Source of the DNA: Neovahlkampfia damariscottae
Lineage: Eukaryota; Heterolobosea; Selenaionea; Neovahlkampfiida; Neovahlkampfiidae
Assembly (NCBI GenBank): GCA_016618085.1
Contig: JABLTG010000068.1
Coordinates: 32,026 to 96,025, forward strand
Length of the DNA: 64,000 nt
Direction: 5' to 3'
Shown here: positions 30,780-42,610 of the stretch, piece after piece
Position numbering within the stretch: the stretch's first letter is position 1
Layout: each line of letters opens with the position of its first letter
Translations under genes and position numbers: made by a program
The notes under the pieces: generated by a model
The model's input: only the letters and a program-made list of their open reading frames with translations
What the model was told of the DNA's origin: nothing
Databases searched by the model: none

Positions 30780-32375
30780 ATGTTCACAAGCACGAAAGAA
30801 TTTTTCATTGATGACGAAATTTATCATCCTGCATCAGATTCACTACATACACAAATAGGAGAAATGGATTTACCAGAGCCTCCTAAATTTAATTATAAAA
30901 AAGAAATAATTTCATTTTTGTCCATTATTGCTGGACCTATTATTTCTCTACCACTAATGTTTGATATATTCGAAACTGGAAATACAAAAATATCAAGGTG
31001 TGCTGCCATAACATTAATAACCGCAAGTTGGTGGATGTTTGAAACTTTTCCAATTGCTATTACAAGTTTAGCACCTGTTATATTATTTCCACTTTTTAAA
31101 GTTGTAGAAGCTTCAAAAATAAGTGAAGCATACTTTAATGATTTAGTTTTTCTTTTTATTTCAAGTTATATGCTCGCTATTGCATTAGAAGAATGGAATT
31201 TACATCGACGATTTGCTTATAGAGTTTTACAATTGACTTGTAATCAACCAATATTAATTTTAGCTGGTTTTATGTTAATTTCTTTCGTTTTATCAATGTG
31301 GTTGAATAATACCTCCACTACTGCTTTGCTAATTCCAATGGCAAATGCTATTGTTTCTCAATTCGATAAGTCACCAGAAGGATTAAGATTTGCAAAAGGA
31401 TTAATGTTGGCTATACCTTATTCATCAACTATTGGTGGTATTTCAACTTTAACAGGAACAGCAACAAATTTAGTCTTCAAAGCACAATTAGAATATTTAT
31501 TTCCAAAATATGAAGGGTTGACCTATTTTCATTGGATCATTTTTGCTTTTCCATTTTCTGTTTTATTTTTAGTTTTAGTTTGGATATTTTTCATCATATT
31601 TTTTATAAGAGGATACCAATTAAAAAGAAATTCAAATTACATAAAAGAAGAATTATCTAAATTAGGTTACATGAAATATGAAGAATATGTAGTTCTATTT
31701 TTATTTCTTTTGCAAATATTACTTTGGATGTCTAGAAAATTACCATTAGAAGGTAATTTTGGATGGGGTTTTCTTTTTGATAATTTTCCATCTGATGCAA
31801 CTTCGTCCTGTTTGATTGGTTTTTTAATGTTCATTATACCATCATACTCAAGATCAGGTGAGAAAATATTAACTTGGGAAAGAGTTAATGTAAAATTACC
31901 ATGGAGTATTGTTTTATTATTAGGTTCAAGTTTTGCATTCGCAAGAGCATTTGAGTTATCTGGATTTTCAACTTTTGTTACATCAAAATTGATAGAAGCT
32001 GTAAATTTACCTATTCTTTTATTACTTTTTATTATTTGTCTCATTTTATCACTTTTGACTGAATTAATGAGTAATTTAGCAGTTGCTACAATTGCATTAC
32101 CAATTATGGCAAAATTAGCAATTGAAATTTCCCAAAATCCATTATTATTTATGATACCAACAACTATTGTTTGTTCATTAGCTTTTATGACTCCAATTGG
32201 TACACCACCAAACGCCATCGCCTATACTTATGGATATTTCAAAATTAAAGATATGTTAATGACTGGATTCTTTTTAAATATTACTGGAATTTGTTTATCT
32301 CTTGGTTGGGTTTATTTATTTGCTCCATTTTTCTTTGGAATTGTATTGGGTAAAGTTCCTGATTGGGCAAAATAA
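30780..32375 (+). CDS. SLC13/DASS-family anion:sodium symporter
   Basis: An intronless gene for a 531-residue membrane protein with about 11-12 hydrophobic segments. ITASWWMFETFPIAITSLAP, MWLNNTSTTALLIPMANAIV, STIGGISTLTGTATNLVF and LAFMTPIGTPPNAIAY are the paired hairpin motifs (SNT-like) of the divalent anion:Na+ symporters, which import citrate, succinate, sulfate or phosphate. The first 40 residues are cytosolic and acidic. Substrate cannot be fixed from the motifs. Confidence 0.88.
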   Translation: MFTSTKEFFIDDEIYHPASDSLHTQIGEMDLPEPPKFNYKKEIISFLSIIAGPIISLPLMFDIFETGNTKISRCAAITLITASWWMFETFPIAITSLAPVILFPLFKVVEASKISEAYFNDLVFLFISSYMLAIALEEWNLHRRFAYRVLQLTCNQPILILAGFMLISFVLSMWLNNTSTTALLIPMANAIVSQFDKSPEGLRFAKGLMLAIPYSSTIGGISTLTGTATNLVFKAQLEYLFPKYEGLTYFHWIIFAFPFSVLFLVLVWIFFIIFFIRGYQLKRNSNYIKEELSKLGYMKYEEYVVLFLFLLQILLWMSRKLPLEGNFGWGFLFDNFPSDATSSCLIGFLMFIIPSYSRSGEKILTWERVNVKLPWSIVLLLGSSFAFARAFELSGFSTFVTSKLIEAVNLPILLLLFIICLILSLLTELMSNLAVATIALPIMAKLAIEISQNPLLFMIPTTIVCSLAFMTPIGTPPNAIAYTYGYFKIKDMLMTGFFLNITGICLSLGWVYLFAPFFFGIVLGKVPDWAK

Positions 32376-32378
32376 AAT

Positions 32379-33332
32379 TTATTCATTTTCTTGATTTTGT
32401 AAATCTTCATATGAATTTGAATTTCCAAAAGTATCTTCTGTAGTAAAATCAATTTCTGCATCCAATGATAATGTATTAGTTAAACGTCTTGTGAGAGAAG
32501 TGCATGATCCACAAAAGTCTAAGAATTCATTTGGTCGAAATGATATGGTCAAAATAATAAACCCAATAATCTCCAATTGAGCTAATGATAATGAACGAAT
32601 TTTTCTTACATTTGCATCAATTATTAAATGATCAATCAAAAAGAAGAATACATTTGATATTATGAAAAATGTATAAATAACAGTACAAATGAATGAAACA
32701 AGTGCTATTTTCATGTATATTTTTTGATCAACTCTTACTTCTAATGATTTTAATCTGGCAAATAATCCAGTTCCATAGAAAACTAATCCAAAAATGATAA
32801 CACAAGTTAAAATGAATCTAAACATTAATCTAAACATTCTGTATATATCATTATTAAAATTAAATTCAACAAAAAAAATCATGAAAATGCTTAAAATCGT
32901 TGCCAAAATCATAACTAAAATTGTAATTATCCAATAAAGAATAACATATGATCTTTTTGGTAATGTACCTGAATCAGAATGTTTATAATATTGATATGCC
33001 CAAAAGAAAGCAACACTCATGTAAACAGCAAATCCTTTTTTAAGAAATTTAAAAAATTATTTTTTACCAGAACCAAGTGCTAAGTTATCAAAGAATTCCA
33101 TGAATTCTGTCCATATTCTTCCACCACCTGTATATACGAAAAATAGTACAATGAATTGACAACAACGAAGGAAATTGGTCAACAATAAAGTAACATATAA
33201 ATTTGCTTGAAAACTATATCCTCCTTTTAATACTAATAAACCAAAAAGTAGTGCTCCTGCTAAAAGTGCGAAATATTGAACAAGAATACTAGTGATAAAG
33301 AAAAAAAAACTCCAATGTGCAGTCGTTGCCAT
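32379..33332 (-). CDS. Seven-helix membrane protein, function unknown
   Basis: Two exons. The first has MATTAHWSFFFFITSILVQY and a second helix (LLAGALLFGLLVLKGG); a 36-nt intron at 33025-33062 joins LGSG to FAVYMSVAFFWAYQYY. About seven hydrophobic segments are followed by a cytosolic tail with acidic and Ser/Thr residues, a layout like TOM1/THH1 or other seven-helix families. I cannot assign it. It converges with the SLC13 gene with 3 bases between the stops. Confidence 0.6.
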
Positions 33333-33475
33333 TTTTTCAACTCTTCCAATGAATTTTATTGGACAATTACAAAATATAAAATTGAACAGTTAAATATAAT
33401 GTATTTTAGACTTTAAAGTAAACAATTTAAATAGTTCTATATTGTAAACATTTCATTGGTTGCTTTGAATTTTGG

Positions 33476-34538
33476 ATGTATGGTCAAAAGCTGAAACAAA
33501 TTTTGGAAAAGTCATCATTAGATAAATCACCTGCAGTGATAAAATTTTGGAATTCATATAACCATTTGAAAGAAATATCTCAAGAAGAAGAAGAAAATAT
33601 TTTCCAACTTTATTCAACACTTTTTGAATTCATAAAAAAAAGAAATTCATTTTTATCAAAAGAAATGATAAAATTATATTTAATATTTTGGTTAATAACC
33701 TTTGATATTGTTGAAAACAAAAATTTCACACAAACATTAAAAGAGAAATATTTGAATAATTCAAAAATAGAAACCAAGTTGTTTCTTGATAAATTCAAAA
33801 AAAATTCAATGTCAAAATATTTAAAATATTTCATATCGACTACAGGAAATATTAATTCAATTGTTCAAAATTCAATTTTTAATTTCATTTTATCTTTGAT
33901 TTCAATGTCATTTTTAAAAAGAAAAAGACTCATTTTTGGTGGAATTATATTTTTTTTATTGAACAAAATCACATCTGTAACATCATTCATTATACCTAAA
34001 TTTTGAAAAATGTAATTATTTTTCTTTTTATTAATAAACTAATAATAGAGAATAACTCTTTCAACATTCAAGAAATGATTCAAATTATTTCAACTATTGA
34101 TTTAATAAAAAATGAATCAAAATATCAAGATTCTTTAGAAATGAATGATTTGAAATGGTTCAAATATTTTCAATATCTAATTCAATTATGGGAATGGATT
34201 ATCAAAATTTATCAATACAAACCATTTTTTATCAAAATTTCAACATTGAAAATACCCAAAAATCAATTTGATTTGATCTTCTTTCTACCAAAAGTAATGG
34301 ATATACTGGTAAAATAAATCAATATTTTAATCAAAAAAAGAAATCAAAAAATCAAGAATTACCAATCATTAAAAATGTAAAGTTTAGCATTCCTAATTGG
34401 ATTCAACCTTTATTTATCATTTTTCTTCAAAATAAATTCCAAAAAAATGAAGATTATAATTTATTAAAAATATTACAAGAATGTTATATTGAATCATTAA
34501 GAGATCCATTATACTTAAAATTCAATTCAAAAATTTAA
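33476..34538 (+). CDS. Hypothetical helical protein
   Basis: The start MYGQKLKQILEKSSLDKSPA leads a K, N and F-rich helical protein. Exon 1 runs to about 33939 or 34006; the next exon contains ENNSFNIQEMIQIISTIDLI and the last, after a 35-nt intron at 34308-34342, gives QELPIIKNVKFSIPNWIQPL to DPLYLKFNSKI. The first splice is not certain. No known family recognised; low complexity suggests a fast-evolving gene. Confidence 0.45.
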
Positions 34539-34583
34539 AAAATCTCAATTCAATTTATTTGAAATGATTTTTGAAACTAAAAG

Positions 34584-36168
34584 TTAAAAATAACAAATTT
34601 TACATAATCTCAAAATGAGTTGATCATTTTGATCAATTTTTAAAGTATTTAAATAACTTATAAGTATCAATGATCTTTCATACAATATTCTATATTCTTT
34701 TGATGAATTTTCAATATATTCATCAAGTGAAGCTGATTCCATTAAAAAAATTGTGTAATCAAATATTAATTTTTCACATGAAATTTTTTTTTTTTTTTCT
34801 TTTATACAATATTGAATATTTCTTTCATAATCTAAAAATTCATCATATCTTTGTTTAATCCAATATTTTACTTTTTTTTTCAATTTTTTTGATGTCAACT
34901 TACTTGCATTAATTCTTTTTGATTTATAATCACCTTTAATAGAAATATATGATGTATGAAGTAGTTCAATTGATTTTAAATATAAACATGATGCTTCATT
35001 ATATTCATTTTTCTTTGATTTCATAAATGCTAATTCTGCTATTACCCAACTTCTTTTTAAATTTTCTTCAATTGCTTCAATAATAATCAATTCTTCTTGA
35101 TTACTTTTTAAATTTTTAAAATCAAAAATGATTTGTGGATAATTCACTCCTCCAATTGTATTTTTATTATCTAAAATCATTTTTAAAGGCTGAATTTCAA
35201 GTGCATCTTCTATAACAACAATACTATATGTTGATTCAAAATTATTCAAATCTTCTTGACAATAAGTTTCCATTAGTTTTGAAGAACAATTTTTTTTAAC
35301 ATAATCATTATTTAAAACATCATTAATACTAAATCTTTTTTCTGGATCAACTTCAAGTAATCCAGAAATTAATTTTTTTAAAGATGGAGAGAATATTTCA
35401 TTTGGATATTCAAGTGGTTTTTTTGCAATGATATTAATTAATTCCATTAATGAACTTGCATGATAAGGACGATGACCAGCAAGTAATTCATAAAAAATTA
35501 TTCCTATTGACCATAAATCAACTTTGGAATCATATTTCTTTTGATTTAGTACTTCTGGTGCCATATAAAGAGGACTTCCTGCGAATGTCTTTGCTAATTC
35601 ATTATGTTCTAGATGCTTTACAAGTCCAAAATCTTGAAGAAAAAAATATTAAAATTTTTTCGTTTTTTTTTTTTTTTTACCTGCAATTTTTAATCTACCA
35701 CTATTTGAAGTTAATATATTTGCTGGTTTTAAATCACGATGAACAATTTTATTCGCGTTTAAATATTTCAAAGCTTCAACTGAAAAAAAAAAATTAAATT
35801 TTCAAAGAATTACCAATATCTCGTAAGTAAGATATAAATTGTTCTTTGGAAATTAATTCTTCATTTCCAATTGTATCCTCCAATGTTCCATCACATAATT
35901 CAGTTATAATACAAATTTCTTTTTTTCGTTCATAAACATCATAGAGTTTGATGATATTTTCATGATTCATTTTTCTTAAGGTTGATATTTCTAAATCAAG
36001 ATTATTTCTGGTATGTGGTGCAAGTTTTGAGGTCTGTATAACTTTAATTGCGACAGGTAGATTATCATTGATTCTGTAACCACGAAATACTTTTCCAAAT
36101 TGTCCTTGACCCAGTTTTTTATTTTTTTCCAACACATAATCACCCAAAAAAACTGTTGTCTTGGACAT
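34584..36168 (-). CDS. ULK/ATG1-type serine/threonine kinase
   Basis: The kinase domain starts [20 protein letters not shown] (glycine loop), with VAIKVI (ATP lysine), then across introns [11 protein letters not shown] (HRD loop), DFGLVKHL and [11 protein letters not shown]. The activation segment and loop spacing are those of ATG1/ULK kinases, which start autophagy. After the kinase come about 250 helical residues ([33 protein letters not shown]) that resemble the tandem MIT-like EAT domain of ATG1. Introns lie near 35637-35680 and 35780-35813. ATG at 36168, not an upstream TTG. Confidence 0.78.
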
Positions 36169-36370
36169 TGCACCTTTGGAACCTTTTTGATTTATTTTTA
36201 ATTTCTTATCCAATCAAATGTTTTCTAAATTTGAGGTTTTCTTTTTCTTCATTTTTTTGATAAAAATAAGTATTTTTTTAAATGTAAAAAAGGAAAGGAA
36301 ATTAGTCCAATCATACACATCCATTTTTTTTGTAACTGACTTTTGACTTGACATCACTTGATTGTTATTG

Positions 36371-37795
36371 ATGTCTGCAATTATTCAATATTTCAAAGAT
36401 CTTATAACAGAAAGATGGAATAAGAAAAATCGTATACAGAAACTCAAAAACAAAACTCATTCCATTGACAAACTACCCCTTTCAACTTTTTTTTTGAACT
36501 CATTTTTATTTTCACCATTTTTATTACTTTCATTTTTCATTATTGGTCCTTATATGATGGATGATCATATACCTACAATTTGTAAAATGATTTCATTCAC
36601 TTCAAGAAGAGATGGATATTATAAAACTTTTTTCACAAACGTAAATGTAAATTATACATTAGGAACCAATACCTATGGAGGTATTTATAAAACATGCGAA
36701 ACTACCACCTTTAACGCAAGAGAATTATGTGAAAAATCTTTACCTTCACAATTTCAATGTTTCGTTCAAAGAGAACAAATGGCTTCAAAAATACCAACCG
36801 AAAATTATGTTTTAACCATTCAAGATTACTTTGACAACAAGAATACTTTAGTTAGAAATATAGGTATTGGTTATGGTTCATTGGTACTTTTCATTTTGAC
36901 TTGTGCTGCAATTTATTATCTCTCAGATTGGGTTATGGATACTTTTATTCATCGTATAAATGATAGTGATTTAGGTTATGGAAAGATAAATCCAAGTCAA
37001 TTCAACTTAAAAATACAACAACTCAATTTATCCAATGACGAAGTTTATCTTTCAGCACTTCTTTTTGAAAAATCTGTTTTTTCATGGTTAGCTCATACAG
37101 CTCAAGAATCTGAAGAAGAGATTGAATGGTGTGAAAAACCACCATTACTTAGATTATTATTTTCACATGGATGGATTATTGGACCACTTTGTTTATTAGG
37201 TTGTCTTCCTTTGATTCTTTTAATGATTGCTGGTGCTATTTATAGTTTTTTTTATTATTCATTTCAAAATTGGGCACTTCCTGTTATTGAATTTGGTATG
37301 GGTTATATTTTCTTAGTTTATATTTTTTACATTCTTGCTTTAATTTTTGCAGCTAGAGGTACAAGATATTATATAACATCAAAGAGAGGAATTTCAATTA
37401 TTCAATTATTTGGTACACTTTGGATAAATCAAGTTTCATTTAATGATATTGGTTATGTTGATTCTGCAAATAATTCAAATACAGGTGCTATTTTTGTTAG
37501 ATCTAAACATCATCTCATTATGACAAAATTATTTTCATATATTTCAGATGTTGAATATGTTATTTCTTTAATTAAAAATAGATTACCAATTCAATCAGAT
37601 CCATATTCAGAAGAAAAAGATGATTTACAAAAATCAATGAGTAACATTGAAACACATAATACTGGAATTGAAGAAATTCAAGATCCAGAAGAAGAAGGAG
37701 AAAATTTTCCAACACCAATGAGAGGTGATTCTGTACATCAAATTAATGTTGAAAAAGATGAAAATTTACAAGATGTTGAATTGGAAGACATCTAA
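36371..37795 (+). CDS. Multi-pass membrane protein with PH-like domain
   Basis: Intronless, about 475 residues. Hydrophobic segments lie at residues about 40-65, 165-190, 262-290 and 300-325. A luminal loop of about 100 residues has several cysteines. After the last helix, RGTRYYITSKRGISIIQLFG and NTGAIFVRSKHHLIM look like a bacterial-type PH (bPH2) domain facing the cytosol, and the end is strongly acidic. No name can be given. An ATTGG-type element is lost here; the nearest is GTCCAATCATAC at 36305. Confidence 0.55.
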   Translation: MSAIIQYFKDLITERWNKKNRIQKLKNKTHSIDKLPLSTFFLNSFLFSPFLLLSFFIIGPYMMDDHIPTICKMISFTSRRDGYYKTFFTNVNVNYTLGTNTYGGIYKTCETTTFNARELCEKSLPSQFQCFVQREQMASKIPTENYVLTIQDYFDNKNTLVRNIGIGYGSLVLFILTCAAIYYLSDWVMDTFIHRINDSDLGYGKINPSQFNLKIQQLNLSNDEVYLSALLFEKSVFSWLAHTAQESEEEIEWCEKPPLLRLLFSHGWIIGPLCLLGCLPLILLMIAGAIYSFFYYSFQNWALPVIEFGMGYIFLVYIFYILALIFAARGTRYYITSKRGISIIQLFGTLWINQVSFNDIGYVDSANNSNTGAIFVRSKHHLIMTKLFSYISDVEYVISLIKNRLPIQSDPYSEEKDDLQKSMSNIETHNTGIEEIQDPEEEGENFPTPMRGDSVHQINVEKDENLQDVELEDI

Positions 37796-37816
37796 AAAAA
37801 AAACAAATAAAATATT

Positions 37817-40071
37817 TTATTCATCATCATTTTTTAATTTTTCAACTTCTTTCATGACTTTAATCAATGATCCTTTTAGTTTAATTCCATAAGATTCAAA
37901 ATCACTTTCTGAAAGTGCAGAAATGTCATCTGTATCGATAATATCTTCAGAAATTAATTTATCATAAATAGTGAATTCTTTTTTGGTTTTGTTTGTTTTT
38001 GTTGAATCTTTTTCAATATTTTTCTTTTTTTTTTTATCTTTTATTTTTTCAAAGTCTTTTTGTATTATTTTCTCTTCTTCTTTTTCATCTTCCTCTTCAA
38101 CAAATTTTTGATAAAAAATTTTATCAAGTTTTGTTTGTTCAATCCATTCTTTTAAACTTAAAATTTCATTTTCAATCTTTGTAGGTGGATTTTTTAAATA
38201 ATTAATATTTTCATTTGGATTTTCTTTATATTTTTCAAAAAATTGTTTAAATTCATAATGACTATATTTATCTGAACATTCTTCAATAAATTTATCCATA
38301 TTTTTAAATTTTTTACAATATTCTCTGCAATACTTTTGAACAATTTCTTTTGGACATAAATCAAATCCTCTACAAATATCTTTTTGACCAGAAAGCATTC
38401 CAGTTATTAAATTTACTTCTCCTAAGAGTTTAACATTGAAAGTTTGAGTTAAATCATGATCAGAAACATCTTTTATATCCTCTAAATGATAAACTTTTTC
38501 TTTATGAAAATTATCAATATGATGTGAAAGACCTAATCTTTTTAACCAAGTTGAAATGTTAATATTGTCATCATCTTTTTTTAAACTTTCATCAATAAGT
38601 AAATGTGAATTTGAAATAGCAGCTTCTGGATTACCTTTATGTTCAACAAAATGTTTTTGTAAAGTTGCCATGGTGAAGGAATTAGAAGGAACATACTCTA
38701 AAAGTTTCTTTCCTAAATCATCTTTGTTTGGATAAAACTTGTTGAATAATTCTAAAATTTGTACTTTTGAAGCAAATCCAAAATATTTTTTGACGTCACA
38801 TCTTCCAGGTCGGATTAATGCTGAATCTAACTTTTCAATGTGATTTGTAGTCATGAAAAATAACTTTCCTTCTTGACTCGCTACACCATCAATTGCATTT
38901 AGTAAACCAGAAAATGTAACTTTCTTGACACCTGAATCTTTGGAGTCCTAAAAATTGTTAGCGTGAAAAAAAAAGAAACTTGAGCAGTATTTCTGTCAAC
39001 AAAAACAGCATCAACATCTTCTAAAACAATCAAACAACTTGAAGGAACTTCAACTAATCTTTGATTCAAAACTTGATCATCTAAATGGTTTGATGATAAA
39101 TTCAAAACACAAATGTTTAGTTTTAATTCACCAGCTAAACATTGAATAAAACCTAGAGTAAATATTCAAAATCAAAAAAAATGATTACTTGTCCTAAAAA
39201 AGAAAATGTTAAATTTTTTTTTTCGTTCTGGTCTTACTTTCCGCAACCTGGTGGACCATAAAATAAATATCCTCGTCTATATGGCAAACCCATATCTCTG
39301 TACCAATTTGAACGTGATAAGAAATCTTTTGCATCAGAAATCAATTCTTTTGATAAATTCTCATCTAAAATAACTGAACCTAAAGGTCTTGGTGGTTTAG
39401 TAAGAGCTACAGTCCAGTCAGAACCCCATTCATCAAGAATATAAATTTTTGTTTTTCCTTTATCTTTATCAACGCTTTTCTCTTTTGCTTCAATAAATAA
39501 ATCTTCAAATAATTTTTTTTCTCTTCCAAAAGATGACAATGTTATACTTTCATATATAAATGGTTTGTTGTCATATCCTTTTATTTTTTAAATTTATTTC
39601 TGAAAATTACCAGTGGTTGTGACTTTATCACTTGTATATCTGTACATCCACATCAATTGACTTTTATAAAAAAAAAGATGATACCCAGGACCAGGTAGAA
39701 ATTCTAATTGTGCATCTTCATCTCCTTTTTCATCTTCATACCAACGTTTTGGTTGTTTGGATAAATTAAGACTTAAATTTTGAGCACTTAGAAAAGCTTT
39801 GTCATCTCCAACCTGAAATTTATAAGTATGGCAATTTTTCTTTTACCCATCTTGTTACCCATTTGAATGCTTCATTTTTATTGTCAATTGTAACAGAAAT
39901 TACAAAGGAACGAATGAATAAATCATAAAGCTCTTGAGCAATATAGTATACTGAAGTGGCAATTGAACCAACAACAGCTATCCAAATAGCTCCAGTGAAA
40001 AATTGGTTGTTGGTTGGTATGACCATCCAAACAAAGAAGAAGAATTGACCAATAGATTTTTTTTGAGACAT
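37817..40071 (-). CDS. BCS1-like AAA ATPase with C-terminal SAM domains
   Basis: The N-terminus has one membrane helix (FFTGAIWIAVVGSIATSVYY) and the BCS1 region (KPPRPLGSVILDENLSKELI). The Walker A GPPGCGK is completed as GKTSFIQCLAGEL only if a 5-nt exon (39189-39193) between two introns is used. The arginine/sensor part is VTFSGLLNAIDGVAS and ALIRPGRCDVKKYF. BCS1 moves the folded Rieske protein across the mitochondrial inner membrane. Unusually, two SAM-like domains follow (ISTWLKRLGLSHHIDNFHKE; YDKLISEDIIDTDDISALSE). The extra part has no analogue in standard BCS1. ATG 40071. Confidence 0.8.
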
Positions 40072-40220
40072 CAAAATTTAAATTGAACAAAGGATAAATT
40101 CAAAATTCTAAAAACTAGATTTGGTCTCTTTTACAAAGAAAAAAACGAAGTTTTATTTTTAGTGCACAATAAAATGTCCTCGGAGTTGAAATCTCCGAAC
40201 CAATCAACGTTTTTTCACAA

Positions 40221-42519
40221 ATGAGCGATACAGAAACAAACGAAATCGAATCAAGAGTGAACGAAATTATGGCAGAAACAGAAACAAATGTTGAGCCAAT
40301 TGATCAAGAAGAAGTCAAACCGACTGAAGAACCAACTGCAGAAGTCGTTGAAGAAGAAAAACAAGAAGAAACAAAAGAAGAAGTTTTAGAAACGTCAGAA
40401 ACAAATCAAGAAACAAAAGAAGAAGTTACAAAAGAAGAAATAAATGAAAATATAAATCAGGATTATGATAATGATGTGAATGAAGATCCTGCAGATGTTC
40501 CACCTTTAGATTTTTCAAAAAAAAATTCAGAAGAAGATTTGGCAATAGAAACACCATTGAAATTTGTACAAACAACTGAACGTTTATATAATCAAAATCC
40601 TATTCAAATATCATGGGAAGATTTAACCTATACAGTGAAAGTAGGACCATTCTGGAAAAAACAACCCAAACAAATTTTACAACCATTAACAGGATATGTA
40701 GCTCCAGGACAAGTATTAGCTGTTATGGGACCTTCAGGTTCTGGTAAAACTTCATTGTTAAATATTTTGGTAATTACCTAAAAAACAAAATTAATTCTTA
40801 TCAATAGGCTCAAAGAGTTCAAAAGACTAGTGGAAGCATAAAAATCAATAATACAGAAGTTACAAAATCATTCAAAACTGTTTCAGCATATGTTCAACAA
40901 GATGATATTTTAAACGGAAATTTGACAGTTTTTGAGTGTTTAATGTTTACTGCACTTTTAAGAATTCCAGGTTATTCTTTTGCAGAAAAAGCAAGAAGAG
41001 TTAATGATGTTATTGCTGAATTAGGTTTAAACCATACAAAATTCACAAAAATTGGAATTCCAGGTGTTTCAAAAGGAATTAGTGGTGGTGAAAGAAAACG
41101 TGTATCACTCGCAGTTGAAATGTTAACTTCACCATCTGTTTTATTTTTAGATGAACCTACAAGGTAAATAGTAATTTTTATTTTAATCTTTTATCAGTGG
41201 ATTGGATGCAAAAACAGCTTTGAATATTATTGAAACTATTAATAAACTTGCAAAAAGACAAAACAGAACTGTTATATGTACTATCCATCAACCTAGATCC
41301 GACATTTATGGATTATTTGATAAACTTTTACTTTTAGCAAAAGGTAGAGTTGCATTTTTTGGTGATGCTCGTGAAGCACCTGGTTATTTTGATAAACTTG
41401 GATATAAAATGCCAGATCAATATAATCCTGCTGATTTCTTGATTGATCAAATTACACAAGAAGCAAGTGATTTACCACAAAAAGGTTCAATGAAAGAAAA
41501 AGATTCAGAAAGAATTGAACATATTTTAGGAGCATATGAAAGTGTTAAAGTTGAAATTCCACCATTAGAAAATGAAATGACAATGAAAAAGAAATTCAAA
41601 TTTTCAAGTTATTCAACAAATTGGTTTAATGAACTATTTGTTCTTTTCCTCAGAGCAATGATTAATAATTTAAGAGATAAAATGTTAACAGTTGCAAGAT
41701 TATTTCAAGTAGTTAGTATGGGATTAGTTGTTGGTTTATTATATTTACAAATTGACACAAATCAAAAATCAATTCAAGATAGAGTTGGTGCTATATATTT
41801 CATGATGTTAAAGTAAGAAACAAAAAATATCATTTATCATTTCAAGTCAAACAATGGGTAGTTTATTTGGTGCTGTATCTATATTTCAGAAGGAAAAAGA
41901 AGTCTATTTGCGTGAACGGTCCTCAAAAACATACAGAGTTACAACTTATTATTTAGCCAGAACTTTCGCAGAAATACCATTACAAACCCTTTGGGTTACA
42001 ATTTTCGTTTGCATTGCTTATTGGATGGTTGGATTAAATCCTGATCCAGTTCGATTTTTAGTATTTTTATTGATCATCAATATTTTATCATTAACAGCGC
42101 AAGCTTTTGGAACAGTTATTGGAACATTCGTACCAAGTGCTCAAGTTGGTAATGTTATCGCACCTGTAATCATCACTGTTTTTATGATTTTTGGTGGTTT
42201 TTATATCAACAAAGAATCTATTGGATGGTGGTTCATTTGGCTTTATTATTCATCTATTTTCAAATATGCATTTGAAGCTTTAGTCATTAATCAATTCACA
42301 GGAATGACATTTACATGTTTACCATCTGAACTTGTTACAGCCGCACCTGGTGTAACAATCTGTCCAGTCACTGATGGTCAACAAGTTATCAATTCATTAT
42401 CAATGGTTGATGGTAGCATGTGGTTGAATGTTGTTCTTTTGATTGGAATGTTCTTTATGTTCAGAATTATTGGATATTTGTTTATCAGATTTTTACAAAA
42501 ACCAAAAATTAAAAGATAA
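40221..42519 (+). CDS. ABCG half-transporter
   Basis: A long acidic N-terminus (about 100 residues of E and T) precedes the ATPase. Walker A MGPSGSGKTSLLN, signature ISGGERKRVSLAVEM, Walker B VLFLDEPT and the SGLDAKTALNII D-loop cross three introns (about 40773-40807, 41164-41198 and 41815-41850). The membrane part has six helices with the G-subfamily order, e.g. RAMINNLRDKMLTVARLFQV and FLVFLLIINILSLTAQAFGT, and a C-terminal loop with cysteines. It should form a dimer and export lipid or small hydrophobic molecules. Confidence 0.9.
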
Positions 42520-42610
42520 ATTCAATAGTGTTAAATATGATCAATAAATTTTTTAAATTTTCTCAAAAATAATTGACCAACCAAATTGTCATCCATTTTG
42601 AGAATTGACA

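Noticed and set aside
30513-30827. 104-residue minus-strand frame between the UBA-like and SLC13 genes.
   Set aside because: It covers the divergent promoter region, has a hydrophobic low-complexity composition and no recognisable domain.
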